From Podocnemis expansa (lineage: Eukaryota; Chordata; Testudines; Podocnemididae): 64,000 nucleotides of DNA. Below, piece after piece: positions 1-10,785 of the stretch. The stretch spans positions 9,564,318 to 9,628,317 of the forward strand of contig ML681981.1 in assembly GCA_007922195.1 (NCBI GenBank), written 5' to 3'. Position 1 is the stretch's first letter. Each line of letters begins with the position of its first letter. Both the position numbers and the translations under genes were made by a program. Under the pieces are notes generated by a model, which saw only the letters and a program-made list of their open reading frames with translations, ran no database searches and had not been told where the DNA came from.

Positions 1-1553
1 TGTCTTCTGTTTGTCTGGAAGACTGGAAGCTCTCTGGGGCAGGAAGCGTTTTATTTATGCTCGTAAAATATTATGTACATTTGACATAAATGTTTAAAGG
101 TGACAGGCTATATGGGTTTGTGTCCTGCTTTTGCTGTTTTCTGATCTATAATGATAGCCTGAAAGGTTGTTGGTTTTGGGGAAGGTTTCCTTTTTATTTT
201 ATATCTTTGATATTAGGCATGACAAGTCTGTTTTCCCCTGTTCTTACTGTAGAATTTTACAGACAACTGGCATGTACAGTATGAACTATCTTGTCTCTTA
301 ACTGAATGTCCAACACTTCACAGAGTTCATGAATTTGATTGGTGTTTAAACATAAACAAAACTGTTTTAATTGCTTGATATATAATGTCACTGTATTAGT
401 TCTGCAGTTGTTGCAAGAGATGTTTTACAAAAATACATGGTTGACCTGAATTTCCAACATGGTTAAAAATGCATATATGAATTTAAATACTTTGTAGCCT
501 TTCCTTACCTTAAAAGAGAAAAAAAAAAAGGCACAACCTTTATGATGTTGAGATACCTCATGTAACACACACATCCCATTTCATTCTCTAAGATTTACAC
601 CACTTTGCTTTTAAAAAGAGCAAGGAAGTGTAACAATAATGACTCTTTTAAAGCAAAAACTCTACAAAAGAGATTGCTCTAGGGATAACATTTCCTTGTC
701 CATATTTCACAGTAGCAGAAACTTTTCTGTTCTGGATTATTGATTAAGACGTTGGTGCCAAGAGACCCAAATCAAGAATTAAGGCTCCATTGTGCTAGGG
801 TCTGTACACACACAAAAACAGCCCTTGCCTTTAGGAAACATTACAGCATCATTACTGCCCTCAAAAATAGTCCCTTACAATAGTTATGTATTATATTTAT
901 GGTAACAAATGCTATGTATTTACAGTCTTTAACCCAGATCCTGCAATGGGCTCCAGGCCATAGACCTCCATTGTTTTACATAAGACTCTTTGTGGGCATG
1001 AAGGTCTGTCAGAATACAGCTCATTGAAGGACTGGGGTTTTTGTTACAAACTGTCTTTTCATTCACTCTCAGCTAAAACCAGATGAATTGTTGGGTGTAC
1101 TTTATGCTGAGAAGTTAGCCTTTTTTTTTTCCTGTTCCTGAATTGCCTGCAAATAGATCATGTCTGACTGCTCATATTGTGAACAATTTTTAGCCTAAGT
1201 TAAATATACATTACACATATGTATGGAGAATGAGAGAATAAACCACACCCAAGAGACCTCTGTGTGGAGCCTCACTGAAGTCAATGGGACTGTGGGCAGG
1301 GGTGTGCCCACAGAGGTTATAGCAGATTTGGATTTCTGTTTCTTGATTTAAATTAATCTTTGCTAGTGGCCTGAAGTTGCCTGCCTTTCAACAAACAAAC
1401 TTACACTAGTGTTCAAAAAAAGTAAATGAAAATCTGTGTGCAGCCAAACTAAAAGATGAAGAATTTGCAAACCAGTTTGACTGCCTCCATCCTAGTTTTA
1501 AGAGCTCTGTAAGGCTTTCTGGAGTGCATGTATGCTGAAAGTAAACATTATAT
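1..1553. other. Upstream flank, no gene seen
   Basis: AT-rich single-copy-looking DNA. The only open frames are short and have no recognisable domain. Between about 755 and 1330 there are phrases typical of old amniote dispersed repeats, such as 'cattgtgctagggtctgtac' near 790 and 'gaagtcaatggga' near 1277, but they are too short and diverged to classify. No promoter, exon or RNA gene could be supported. Confidence 0.5.
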
Positions 1554-1954
1554 GTTGCAAAACAAGGAGTCCTGTGGCACTTAAAGACTAACAAATTTAT
1601 TTATTGCATGAGCTTTCCTGGGAGAAAATCCCACTTCCTCAGATGCTTTGAGGAAAGTGAGGAAGTGGGATTTTTCTCCCATAAAAGCTCATGCCATAAA
1701 TAAATTCAGGGGTTTTGCTGGCACCGGGCTTACAGGGCTTGAGCCCAGAGTCCCAGTGCCCGAGCCCAGGGTCTGCTGCTGGACCGCCTGTGGTGGTGGC
1801 TACAGCAGCGGCACGTGAGCCCTGAGTCTCAGCGTGCTGAGCCCTGGGTCTTTTCCTGGCCTGGCGGTGCTCCTGAATAAATGTGTTAATCTTTAAGTGC
1901 CACAGGACTCCATGCTTGTTTTGCTGAACTAGACTAACAAAGCTACCCCTTTGG
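1554..1954. repeat. Foldback dispersed repeat, two inverted arms, split by a MITE
   Basis: The left arm begins near 'caaaacaaggagtcctgtgg' and runs through 'gactaacaaatttatttatt' and 'atcccacttcctcagatgc'. The right arm is its reverse complement and finishes near 1952 with 'ctaacaaagctacccctttg'. A GC-rich hAT-type MITE (1707-1875) interrupts the right arm, and removing it rejoins the repeat cleanly. The left arm lacks the usual 5' head (GGGATAGCC...). I see no clear target duplication for this copy. The same family occurs at 2077, 9040, 18185, 19012, 19200, 30790, 42715, 45800 and 52678. Confidence 0.75.
1707..1875. mobile_element. GC-rich hAT-type MITE nested in foldback repeat
   Basis: It begins CAGGGGTTTTGCTGGC and ends GGCGGTGCTCCTG. 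The 8 bases to the left (1699-1706, AATAAATT) match the 8 to the right (1876-1883, AATAAATG) at 7 of 8 positions, the target-duplication length of hAT transposons. No transposase is encoded. The interior is GC-rich (gcccagagtc...). Sister copies with the same end sequence lie at 9095, 24324, 43000 and 58706. Confidence 0.75.
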
Positions 1955-2064
1955 AACTTGGCACTATGTGGTGCAGGGTCTCTTATTGTTTGAGCTTAAG
2001 TGTATTTTTGCTAGGCTTCCCTAATGCATCCACACTTATTTTAGGTGTAGGCTTTTCTGGAGGT

Positions 2065-2296
2065 GCAATTATGGCTATTTGAAAAGGGATAGCCATGTCA
2101 GTCTAGTCCAGCAAACAAACAAACAAAAACAAAAAACCACACACACACACACACCAAAAACAAAAACCAACCAACCAACCAAACAAAAAAACAAGGAATC
2201 ATGTGGCACTTTAAGATTAACAGATTTATTTTTTGCATGTGCTTTTGTGGGAGAAAATCCCACTTCTTCAGATGCTTCGAAGAAGCAATTATGGCT
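2065..2296 (+). mobile_element. Foldback-family retroposon, single-arm copy with 12-bp TSD
   Basis: The element (2077-2284) opens with AAAAGGGATAGCC and 'gtcagtctagtccagcaaac', passes through an A/C-rich stretch with a (CA)n run, and ends near 'cttcagatgcttcgaag'. The 12-mer GCAATTATGGCT occurs exactly on both sides (2065-2076 and 2285-2296). A perfect 12-bp duplication is longer than hAT duplications and is typical of target-primed retroposition. The open frames here are repeat-derived and not genes. Confidence 0.75.
2105..2185. repeat. Simple repeat (CA)n with A/C-rich flanks
   Basis: A tract of caaacaaacaaaaac, then about nine CA dinucleotides, then ccaaccaacc. It lies inside the foldback retroposon, in place of the usual short 'caaaacaaacaagg' linker, so it is an internal expansion in this copy. 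Confidence 0.8.
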
Positions 2297-2574
2297 GAAA
2301 ACATCCCTGAGGTTAAGGTGAATTTAACCTTAACTGTTGTCTCTGTTTTACAGCCGGGAAACCACAGCATGGAGGGAGGAAAGCAGTGGCCAATGGGGAA
2401 ATCAGTGGCAATGCTGTGACCTGAAACCAGATTTCCACTATCCTCCTCCAATGCCTTAACCACAAGTGCATGGTCTGGGCACTCCCCGCTCAGTTCCTTC
2501 TCCAGACCCACAGCTGTGAGAGGGAAGAACAAGCTGGCTGGGATTCAGGATTCTGGGCCAGTATTTTCCCCAGG

Positions 2575-3175
2575 ACTTGAAATTGGGGGGGGGGGGTGGG
2601 GGGGGAGATGTAGGGGATTGTTGGTGTGCTCACTGAATTGGTATAACACTGTTACTAGCTGACAACTGGGGAGTGTTGGGAAATTTAGAGGGGTGTAGGG
2701 GGAGATATAGGGGGTGTTGAGGTGCTTGCTGAATTGGTATAACACTAGCTGACAACTGGGGATATTGGAAGATTTGAGGGGGTGCATGGGTTGCTCACTA
2801 ATATGGTATAACACTTAGTAGCTGACAACTGGGGGTGTAGGGGGAGATGTAGGGGGTGTTGGGGTCCTCACTAATTTGGTATAACACTGTTACTTGCTGA
2901 CAACTGGGGGTGTGGTGGAGATGTAGATGGGTGTTAGGGTGCTGGCTAAATTGGTATAACAGTTACTAGCTGACAACTGGGGGTGTTGGGGAAGTCAGGT
3001 GGTGTGAGGGAGAAGTAGGGGGAGTTGGGGTGCTCACTAATTTGGTATAACAGTTCCTGGCTGACCCCTGGGGGCGTTGGGAAATTGGGGGTGTGGGGGA
3101 GATGCAGGGGGTATACTGGGGTGCTCACTAATTTGGTACAACAGTTCCTGGCTGACCCCTGGGGGCGTGGGGGAG
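2575..3175. repeat. G-rich minisatellite, about seven units of 75-110 bp
   Basis: Each unit contains a G-rich part (ggggtgtagggggagatgta), then 'tgctcactaatttggtataa', then 'cactgttactagctgacaac' and tgggg. Unit cores (the ggta(t/c)aaca step) occur near 2640, 2735, 2805, 2878, 2957, 3046 and 3138. Later units change 'ctagctgacaactgg' to 'ctggctgacccctgg', so the array grades towards the CpG island. The plus strand has runs of 4 to 11 G. The last unit ends about 235 bp before the ADGRA2 start codon, in or next to the likely promoter. Open frames across it on either strand come from the repeat. Confidence 0.9.
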
Positions 3176-3410
3176 TCCCTGCTGGGGGCTGCCCCTGCCC
3201 GTGTCCCGGCTTGGGGCAGGGGGCGGGAGTCGCGGGCAGACACCCGGGGACTGGCCGGGGGCGGGCCGGGCTGACATCAGCGGGCGGCCGCTGTGCTGTG
3301 CGGTGCCCGGGGGAGTGCGGCGGCGGGGCCGGTCTCTCGGCGGCCGGAGGCGGGGCCGGGGCCGGGGCCGGAGCGGCGCAGAGGCTCGGGGCGGCGGCGG
3401 CGGCGGCAGG

Positions 3411-3631
3411 ATGCCGGGGCTGTGCCGCTGGCTCTGCTTGGCGGCGGCGCTGGCGGCGCTGTCCCGGGGCGGCAGGAACTGCCCGGACCTGCCGGTCGAC
3501 AGCTGCCTCTGCACCGCCGAGCGCGCCAAGGGGCCCGGCCGCCAGCCCCTCCGCATCAAAGTTGTCTGCAGCGGCGGGGAGCTGGTGGAAACTTTGCAGC
3601 CCTCGCTGCTGCCCACCCGCACCGTGTCTCT
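3411..3631 (+). CDS. ADGRA2: ADGRA2 (GPR124/TEM5) exon 1: signal peptide and N-terminus
   Basis: This exon encodes 73 codons plus two bases. ATG at 3411 has A at -3. It is followed by a hydrophobic signal peptide (LCRWLCLAAALAAL) and then a secreted N-terminus with CPDLPVDSCLCTAERAKG, KVVCSGGEL and LLPTRTVSL. That layout matches ADGRA2: a cysteine cluster, an ER-x-KG step, a VVCSGG(D/E)L block and a leucine-rich-repeat lead-in. ADGRA3 shares the last blocks but not the cysteine cluster, so ADGRA2 is preferred. ADGRA2 is a plasma-membrane adhesion GPCR that acts with RECK in WNT7-dependent brain angiogenesis (known biology). The exon ends inside a Leu codon at a GTAAGT donor. The reading frame stays open upstream, so the start rests on the signal peptide and the Kozak context. 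Leucine-rich repeats, Ig, GAIN and seven-helix exons are not in the window. Confidence 0.75.
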
Positions 3632-3637
3632 GTAAGT
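3632..3637 (+). other. ADGRA2: Splice donor of ADGRA2 exon 1 (GTAAGT)
   Basis: A consensus GTAAGT directly follows TCTCT. Reading through gives a stop (TAA) at once, so splicing is needed. The exon leaves two bases of a Leu codon. No matching exon 2 (about 72 bp encoding an LSNNKI-like repeat) was found downstream, so intron 1 is inferred to extend beyond 64000. Confidence 0.8.
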
Positions 3638-3960
3638 CCGGCCGGCCGGGGCTCCCGGGGCAGAGGCAGGGAGGCGAGCCCGGTCCCCGGCCGCCTGTCC
3701 CGGCTTGGAGCGGAGCGGGAGCCGGGGAGCCGGGAGGCTGACGAGCCGCTTCTTTCCTTTCTGGGCACGGTCGGGGCTGGGGAGCTCACCTGCGGCCACC
3801 TGCCTGCCAAACTTTCTCCTGCCTGGCCAGGCTGGAAAGGAAGCCGCCCCTCTCGGGCCCCTGCGGACAGAAAGCGGGGTGTGACACGCAGATGGGGGTC
3901 CGTGGGTGCGGCTGGCCGGGCCCCCACATTCAGGGGACGCGCTGGGGTGAGGCAGCCGCC

Positions 3961-4440
3961 AAACCTCTCTTGGTCGTGGCGGCTCAGCGCTCAGCCTTGG
4001 CGAGCAGTTGTTGTGACTGCGACCCAGCTCTTTAAAAACACAGACGAGTTGGTTTTGAAACTCGGGTTGATGTTTGGTTTGCTTTTGGGAAGCAGGAGTT
4101 CACCGCAACGTGAACTGCACGCTATTGTGTAGGCTGAGGTCGAAATAATAGTGGCAGCAGAGCTGATCAGAGCCACTGGTGCACTTTTAAACTTGAAACA
4201 GGATCATGGCAAAGGCTAAGAAGAATAAAAGGTGTCATCTGCGCTTGCATGTGAAAGGTTGGTTAGGAAGTCAAAGGAAATGAATGGCCTTTTCTCGAGT
4301 TGGGAAGCTGAGATATCTGTGTTTTTTTGGATTGAATGCTTGGAATTGGGATTGTAAGCATACGCTTTGGAATATGCCAGACTTTATCTGACTAGCACAG
4401 TGGTTGGAAATGACTCACGATTTGCTACGTTGTTGACTTT
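3961..4440. other. Start of intron 1, no feature seen
   Basis: GC content falls steadily out of the CpG island. The open frames seen across 3293-4132 read straight through the donor and have GC-driven composition, so I do not treat them as coding. No repeat family was recognised. Confidence 0.5.
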
Positions 4441-4444
4441 CTTG

Positions 4445-4785
4445 AGTTTTGGAACTAGACAATAAGTACCTAAAAGATTGTTATGAAGGGGGAGAAAAAT
4501 TAGTCTCTTTAACCACTGACAGGACAAGAAGCAATGGCCTTAAATTATGGCAAGAGAGGTGTAGGGTGGATGTTAGGAAAAAATTGCTAACTATCAGATG
4601 TCTGATTAACCCCTGGAATAAGTTGCTTAGGAGGGTTATGAAATTTCCATCACTGGAACTTTTTTAAAGCAGGTTAGAAGAACATCTGTGAGGAATAGTG
4701 TCAGATGGTACAGATGGTCCTGCCAAGAGTGGGTGGACTCAATGACCTCTCATGGTCCCCTCCAGTTTCTATGATTCTATAACAG
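4445..4785 (+). mobile_element. CR1 LINE 3' end
   Basis: The sequence follows the 3' region of CR1: 'ggacaagaagcaatggcctt', 'ggatgttaggaaaaaattgc', 'ccatcactggaac', 'tggactcaatgacctctcat' and the terminal 'ccagtttctatgattct'. It is 5'-truncated, as is usual for CR1. A 72-codon open frame inside it is UTR-derived. Confidence 0.85.
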
Positions 4786-7700
4786 ATGATATTGTTGCCT
4801 GTTGCACACACCTGAACTTCAATATATGATCTTTATTTTATTAGAAGTAAACATAACCAGTGACATGTCTGTATTTCTATCACTGAGAGGTTAATATTCT
4901 TATAAGGGAGCCAAGCAATAACACTGATGACATTTTGCCCTTTACATCATGCATATATTCCCCAGCCCTATGCTGCTGAATTTAATTCATTTGAGAACTC
5001 TTGCTGTGAGCATCTCCACTATTTGCAGCACTTTATTCAAGTCAATGTTTCTAGGAGAAAAGTGGTAAGATAGCAATTTATAACTTTGGGGGAATTTGTG
5101 TTTGTGAAAGTACAGATGTGCTGTTTAATGTGTTCCAGTTCAGATGTTGCTAAAACTGCTTCATGATTTTATTCTGATCTTTCATCTGGGAAGCTTGTGC
5201 TTAATATACTGATATGATAACTAAACTTCTTGCCCGGTTTTGCTGACCTGAGGTAGAATGGCTTTATTAAGCCAATATAAATTTGTATCTACCACCTAAA
5301 TACAATGGTACTACCATGATGCTTTATAAATTTCTTAAGCATTCTAATTTTCTAAAATGGTTTGTGCAGACAACTACCTTTCTCCATTCTTTAAGAAATT
5401 TCTAGAAGGTCTCAAATTTTGTACATAGATATAGATATGCAAAAGATTCTCCAGATTTTTGGACACACTTCTCTTACAACAACTTAGACTTTTTAACTAT
5501 ATCAGCAGGTACACATGTCATACTTAATATTTAAAATGTATGAAATAGGAGTGTGCCTTTAAAAAAAAGAAATGAAGTTGGGGGGAAAAAAGGAAAGAGA
5601 TCATAGAGGGTAGAGGAGAATTAATTTCTAGGGGCAGATCCACATCTGGTACAAGGTGTCAAAGCTCCAAAATGACAATTTGCACCAGCTGAGGATCTGC
5701 TCACTAGTAGCTAAGATTTAAGACACTAGTATCAAGGTAGATAATACTGTGCAGTAGAGATGACAGCTAAACATACTTGCTCCAGTATCAGAAATACACT
5801 GTACTACATTTTTTAAAGTGACAGTGACATTTATAGCTAATTGATTAAAGCTGTGAGAGATAAGGTGGCTAAGGTAATAACTTTTATTGGATCAACTTCT
5901 GTTGATTTCAGAACTGACTGTGCTTTAGAAGTCTTTCATTATCTTGTACTCAAAATTGCTCTACTTAAGTGACTACAATGTCTTATGCCTGCTGCATGCT
6001 ATATTCTTCTCTTGTTCCTTTTAAAATTAAATTTACTTAAGAGATTACATTTTCCCTCAAGACTAAATCTATAATTAGAAGCTAATCCTTGAAGATTAAA
6101 AAAAAAAGACTTAAAATTTGAGGTGTAATTATTATTCCTATCTCTCTCAGATTTCTCCCTTCAGTAGTGGATCATTGGCTGACAATTTGAAAGTGTCAAT
6201 TCATTGTAAATTATTTTCCTGTGGAAAATATTTGTTACACTTGTGATATGTGACCAGCTGCAGAAATTGGTGGCAGAAAGCTTACACACTCATATTTTCT
6301 TCTAGTTTCATAGAAGACCTAAGAAGAGAGCATTTGCTTGCAGTCACTCTGGTTATTTCCATTCAGTTTTATTGGCCTTTAGAGAAAGCTGTGACATATG
6401 GAATATAAAGTCTTGGATTGCTTTAACAATTAGGAAATATACATATGAATAAAGGAAATGTGTGTTGCAGATGCAGTAAAACTTTAATACAACAAGGGTA
6501 GCAATGGATTATAAAATTTCATATGATTTTGATAATTCATTCAGTAATAGTTGCTGTTTCTTTTAGTGCTATTTTGTTGGAAGGGCAGATTTGAGACAAA
6601 TTGTTACAATATTCAAGTAACCCTAATAAGCAGTTATGAAAAAATACCATCATTGATAAGTATAATAAATCTCTTAAATCAATGACATGAAATTGTAGTA
6701 CATACTTATCCCCTGTAAGAACGTATGTAGCATGTTACATGGTGTATAATGCAGTTATCAAATTTAAAGTAATATATGTGTTCTGTGATGAAAATATGGT
6801 AGTCTTAAAGTTTCTTTAATTGATTAACTATTGATGTTGCTTGTGACAGACTTGGTAGGATTTGACATACATATTACTAAATGTTTTGCTAATTTAGGGT
6901 CTGATCTGAAGTTAACAGACTGCTGGTGACTTCAATGGGCTTTCAATGAGGTTTTAACTTATTTTTCTTCAGTTTGAATAGTGGGAGAGTGTGTCACTGA
7001 ATGGGCTAATACGGTTTTCAAAAACTTGACATTCAGTGATGTCTGAGCTACAAAATGTGATCCCAATAAATTAAGGGAATGTCACTAGAAGTAAAATTAA
7101 GAACATAAATTGATAATCATCAGTAATACCCAAATATTTTTCTTTTAAAAGAAGTCTGTTAAAATTTCTGGATGCAGTGTTTAACTATCCATATTGCAAA
7201 TGATTATTTCATTGCCTTTGAAATAGGAACTGTAAATATTTAATATGGATATGGCTGTCTAACTTTATTGTAGTGTCTGAAGATAACTGTGCATCTTCTG
7301 TTGAAATGAGAGTTTATTTTCATCTACAACGAAACTCCTCCATGACTTGCAATAGAGACTTCTGTAGCAGTGGGATTACTTTTTTCTTTTTACATCAGGA
7401 TAGCACAGTCACAAAGCTGCATTAGATTATGGCACATGCTCTTTCCATTGATACCTCCTATGTAGAACCATAGAGTAAAAGTAACATAATTTAATGTTTC
7501 TTTCATTTTGCTTTTGGCATATTTAATTAATTTATGTTTAGAGTGGATGTTGTTTAGATTTCTATATCATGTTAAACTTTTGTAGTAGTCATTTGTTTTT
7601 CTTTAAAATTGTATATTTGGCTTGTGTAATTTATTTTTATTATAATGGCCTTTGAAGGGTGGTTGTGGAAAAGGAGGTTCATGCTGAAAAGTAAGGAAGT

Positions 7701-9035
7701 TCAAAGTAATGGAAAGGCTAGCCATTCACATCAGTGACAGACTTGCTGGCTTTTAAGATGCAGAATGAGATGTTACAAAAAAAACCACTAAGAGATGTTA
7801 TTGTTTGCAAAGTTCTGCTGAAGATCTTCTTACCATAAAATGAAAAAGATGAAGAAAAATCTTAGTTCAAGATCTCAGTTGTAGAAGCATTTACAATTGT
7901 TTATAAAGTTAAACCTGATTAGGCCCTTCATCTTACCCAGTGGCCCAAACTGAATAGAAGGAACTACTCCGTGACATTAAAGGGTAAAAAACTGAAAAAT
8001 GTACTAAGCAAATAATACTGTAATACAGTAGTTTAGTCAGCCTGTTAATTGTCGTCGTCGTCATCATCATCATCATGACAAATCCCCGAGAATGTGGCCT
8101 CATTGCAAATTGCACATCACCTGGCTTGATCTCTGGCAAGAAGTTTTTATGGTGGTTTAGCTGTGTATTCAGTTTATGTCTCTTACTGTTTTTGGCATTA
8201 AAGTGGTCACTGACTGTATAGTGAAATTACTCAGTGCACAAGTTTTGTAATTCATTGGTCTTCTGTTCTAATAATGTAGCCGAACCAAGAAAGCTGAAGA
8301 AACCAAACCAGTGTTAATTGAATTGGCTGATGGGTTTGGCTTCCAATAGCCTCATATCTGATGTTGTCCTGCCCCTTAATATGGAGCAGTTGACAAAAAT
8401 GACAAGAATTGAAGTCTCAATCTGGTGTTTTTCAATCCTCCTCAGTGCCCATGGTTCAATTCTGTAAAATACCAATGTTATAAGCATATTGGTGCAGGCG
8501 AGGGGGTTAAAGAGAGAGGGAAAGAGAGAATATTCATTGTTATGAAAGGTAACAAAGACACATCTGGTTGGATAAAGTTCAAAACCATTATAGTTATATA
8601 AACTAATGGGATTGGATTACTCACATTATGTTTCAGGCCCTAAACTTGAGAAGGAAAGTTTTCATCCTACTCCACATCTGTATATATCAGTCTACAGTTG
8701 GTGAAGGCGTTGTCCGCTTTTTGAGACAACATGCTAGATGAGAAGAACCAGTGATCTGATTTTATGGGTCTTGTTGTGTTTTTATGGTCTGCTTTTTTGA
8801 AGAAGTGCAAACTTAAATTAAAGTGTGGGCAAATCTCTGTCCTTTGACTTCCCTTTGGCCATGAAGGAGTGAGGTTTTTATACTCTTGCTATTGCCCCAG
8901 ACAAGATCAGTTGGTATCCTGTGATCCTGTCCATTTAGGTCTTGGAAGTCTTTGCCTGTGGCATAACTTGTTTTGGCTGTCAACTCTGTTATACTCTTTC
9001 CCTCAGTGGGATGGAGGCCACATGAGTTCCCTCGT
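4786..9035. other. Repeat-poor AT-rich intronic DNA
   Basis: About 4.2 kb with no recognised mobile element or exon. A short (GTC)n(ATC)n tract lies at 8049-8077. Possible small old-repeat phrases ('gacttcaatggg' near 6932) cannot be classified. Confidence 0.5.
8049..8077. repeat. Trinucleotide microsatellite
   Basis: Four GTC/GTCGTC-type units followed by about six ATC units (gtcgtcgtcgtcatcatcat). Slippage-prone. No function is suggested. Confidence 0.85.
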
Positions 9036-9039
9036 ATTT

Positions 9040-9335
9040 CTCGGAGGGGTAACTGTTAGTTTGTAAATAGCAAAAACAATGAAAGTCCTGGGGCCAGGAG
9101 TGCTCTTGGCCAGGAAGAAGACCCGGGGCTCAGCGTATTGGGACTCAGGGCTCGTGCGCTGCCTCTGCAGCCACCGCCGCAGGTGGCTCAGGCGCTGGGA
9201 CTTGAGGCTCAAGCCCCATAAACACGGCACCAGCAACGTCCCTGCCTGTGGCACCTTAAAGACTAACAAATTTCTCTGGGCATAAGCTTTCATGGGCTGC
9301 AACCCACTTCTTCAGATGCAGGTTTTAAGGTGACA
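9040..9335. repeat. Foldback-family repeat (variant arm), split by a MITE
   Basis: After the inserted MITE the arm reads 'tgtggcaccttaaagactaa' and then 'ctctgggcataagctttcat' and 'acccacttcttcagatgcag'. This is a subfamily with GGGCATAAGC instead of TTGCATGAGC. The left part 'caaaaacaatgaaagtcctg' is the usual AACAAGGAGTCCTG linker. Deleting the MITE and one 8-bp duplication restores a normal junction. Confidence 0.7.
9095..9244. mobile_element. GC-rich hAT-type MITE nested in repeat
   Basis: It starts CAGGAGTGCTCTTGGCC and ends ACCAGCAACGTCCCTG, an imperfect terminal inverted repeat. It is flanked by CCTGGGGC (9087-9094) and CCTGTGGC (9245-9252), which match at 7 of 8. Same family as 1707-1875. 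The antisense open frame across it (9003-9302) is not a gene. Confidence 0.72.
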
Positions 9336-10600
9336 CAGGACTTCGGTTGTTTTTGCTAGTATTTCTCCATGCTTTCTCCTTTCTGTCACAAAGACCTTGT
9401 TTTGTGGCGACCTTCCATCTGGCTCAGGAACTCGGGCTCCCATCCTGTCCTTGCTATTCCTTGAGTGTGCTAGAAGGCTCATTAAGGTGTGCAATGTAGG
9501 AGATACTCTGTTCCACAAGAGCACTCTAAATTCTGTTGTAGGAACTTGCTCTTGAGCTGATGGTTTAAGTGCTCACAGTGTAACTAAGTGATATGTACTG
9601 CAACTTTTTGGGTAATAACCATGTGCAGAGCACCTTTTTATGAGACAATAAAACAAGTTTCGTCGACTTCAAATATTTACATGCACTAAATTTTACTTTT
9701 TAAAACTAAACATATGCCCAGAAACATAAACCACATTTTATTTACTTTTTTATGATCTCCAGTAATTTTAAAAATGGGTATTCTAGATGTAAAGATTTAT
9801 TTGTAAATGAATCACAGGGATCCATTTAAAACCATGTAGTGATAGTCTTATATGATGATTAACTTATTTCCCTTCAAAAGAAAACCCAGCACTTTCCCCA
9901 CAGCAAATCCTTTTTTTATGGATAAATTCTCCCTCTGTTATCTCTTTGCAACTCTCTTTTAAATGGAGTTAGACAGATTTAACTAAAGGTAGAACTTCGC
10001 CTATGGGAAATAAGTATCACCAATTCAGTGAACGTGCCAAGTTAAAGAAGCACATTTTAATCATAGATCAATGGCATTCATGAGCCCCTCAGATATTTAA
10101 TTTCAGAGAGATGTTTTGTGGCTCCAGTGATGATACAGAGGATTTTCATCCTCAAAGCACTTCACAGACATTATCCAGTCCTTTTAATGCTGAATTTACC
10201 CCATTTCCCCCGCTGCAAATTAATTTCAAGTTGTCACATCTATGCTTGTTTCATTTAACTGTTAAAAATACCGCTTTTTCATGCCCACTCTTTTGTCTTC
10301 ATGTTCTATGTTGCTTGTTTTTATGTTTTGTCATCTTGTTCTATGTTGCTATGATTCATAATGGTTGTTAATAAATTATATAGCTGTCCTTTTACAGCAT
10401 AAAACACATTTCATGTCCCTAAGAGTGTACAATCTGAGATACCCAAATCAAGTAAATGTAAGACAATATTTTAGGAAGGGATGGACCAAAAAAATAAATT
10501 GTTGGTGAGGAGATAATGGAAAAGAAAGATTCCTGAGACTGGGTTTAATATATTTTTAAAATAACACTTAGTCCCTGTATAACACTTGTAACCTGTGGGT
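9336..10600. other. Intronic DNA with a possible MIR-like fragment
   Basis: Mostly unclassified AT-rich sequence. Around 10140-10215, 'cctcaaagcacttcacagac' followed later by 'ccccatttcccc'-like text resembles part of a MIR/CORE-SINE, but the match is short. The 86-codon open frame at 10111-10371 has no domain and overlaps it. Confidence 0.4.
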
Positions 10601-10785
10601 CATTCATAAAACACTTTATAAAGGCGAATTATTTCAGTATCATTAAATGGGTGGGGAAACTAAGGTGAAGAGAACTACATTACTTGCCCAGGATCATACA
10701 ATAAATTGTCAGAGACAAGGATAAAAAGCCAGATTTTCTGGTTTCCTATTCATATGCTAGTCCACATAATTTCCCAAAAATTTGT
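10600..10785 (+). repeat. MIR-like SINE
   Basis: The order of blocks follows the MIR consensus: 'aaacactttataaagg', 'gggtggggaaactaaggtga', 'acttgcccaggatcatacaa' and 'aaaaagccagattttctggt'. This is the known core of ancient tRNA-derived SINEs of amniotes. The copy is diverged. Confidence 0.65.

Larger units (their letters stand above)
3170..3960 (+). promoter_or_regulatory. CpG island, likely ADGRA2 promoter and 5' UTR
   Basis: An abrupt change to GC-rich, CpG-dense sequence from about 3170, with many GGGCGG/GGGGCGG-like Sp1 boxes, spanning the first exon and the start of intron 1. No TATA box is seen, which fits a CpG-island promoter. A (CGG)n run of about six units lies at 3390-3407, just before the start codon. 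The transcription start cannot be placed from sequence alone. Confidence 0.75.

Noticed and set aside
2575..3175. CRISPR-like array
   Set aside because: The units are 75-110 bp, contiguous and diverging, without short identical repeats and unique spacers, and the DNA is vertebrate. It is a minisatellite.
3411..3631. ADGRA3 (GPR125) as the identity of exon 1
   Set aside because: ADGRA3 shares the KVVCS and NRTVTL-like blocks, but the CPxLxxxSCxCxxERxKG cluster and VVCSGG step fit ADGRA2 better. ADGRA3 stays as the alternative until exon 2 is seen.
3025..4132. Long overlapping open frames on both strands across the CpG island (up to 279 codons)
   Set aside because: They come from GC-rich composition and the minisatellite. 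Only the frame with the signal peptide and ADGRA2-like blocks, ending at a consensus donor, is supported.
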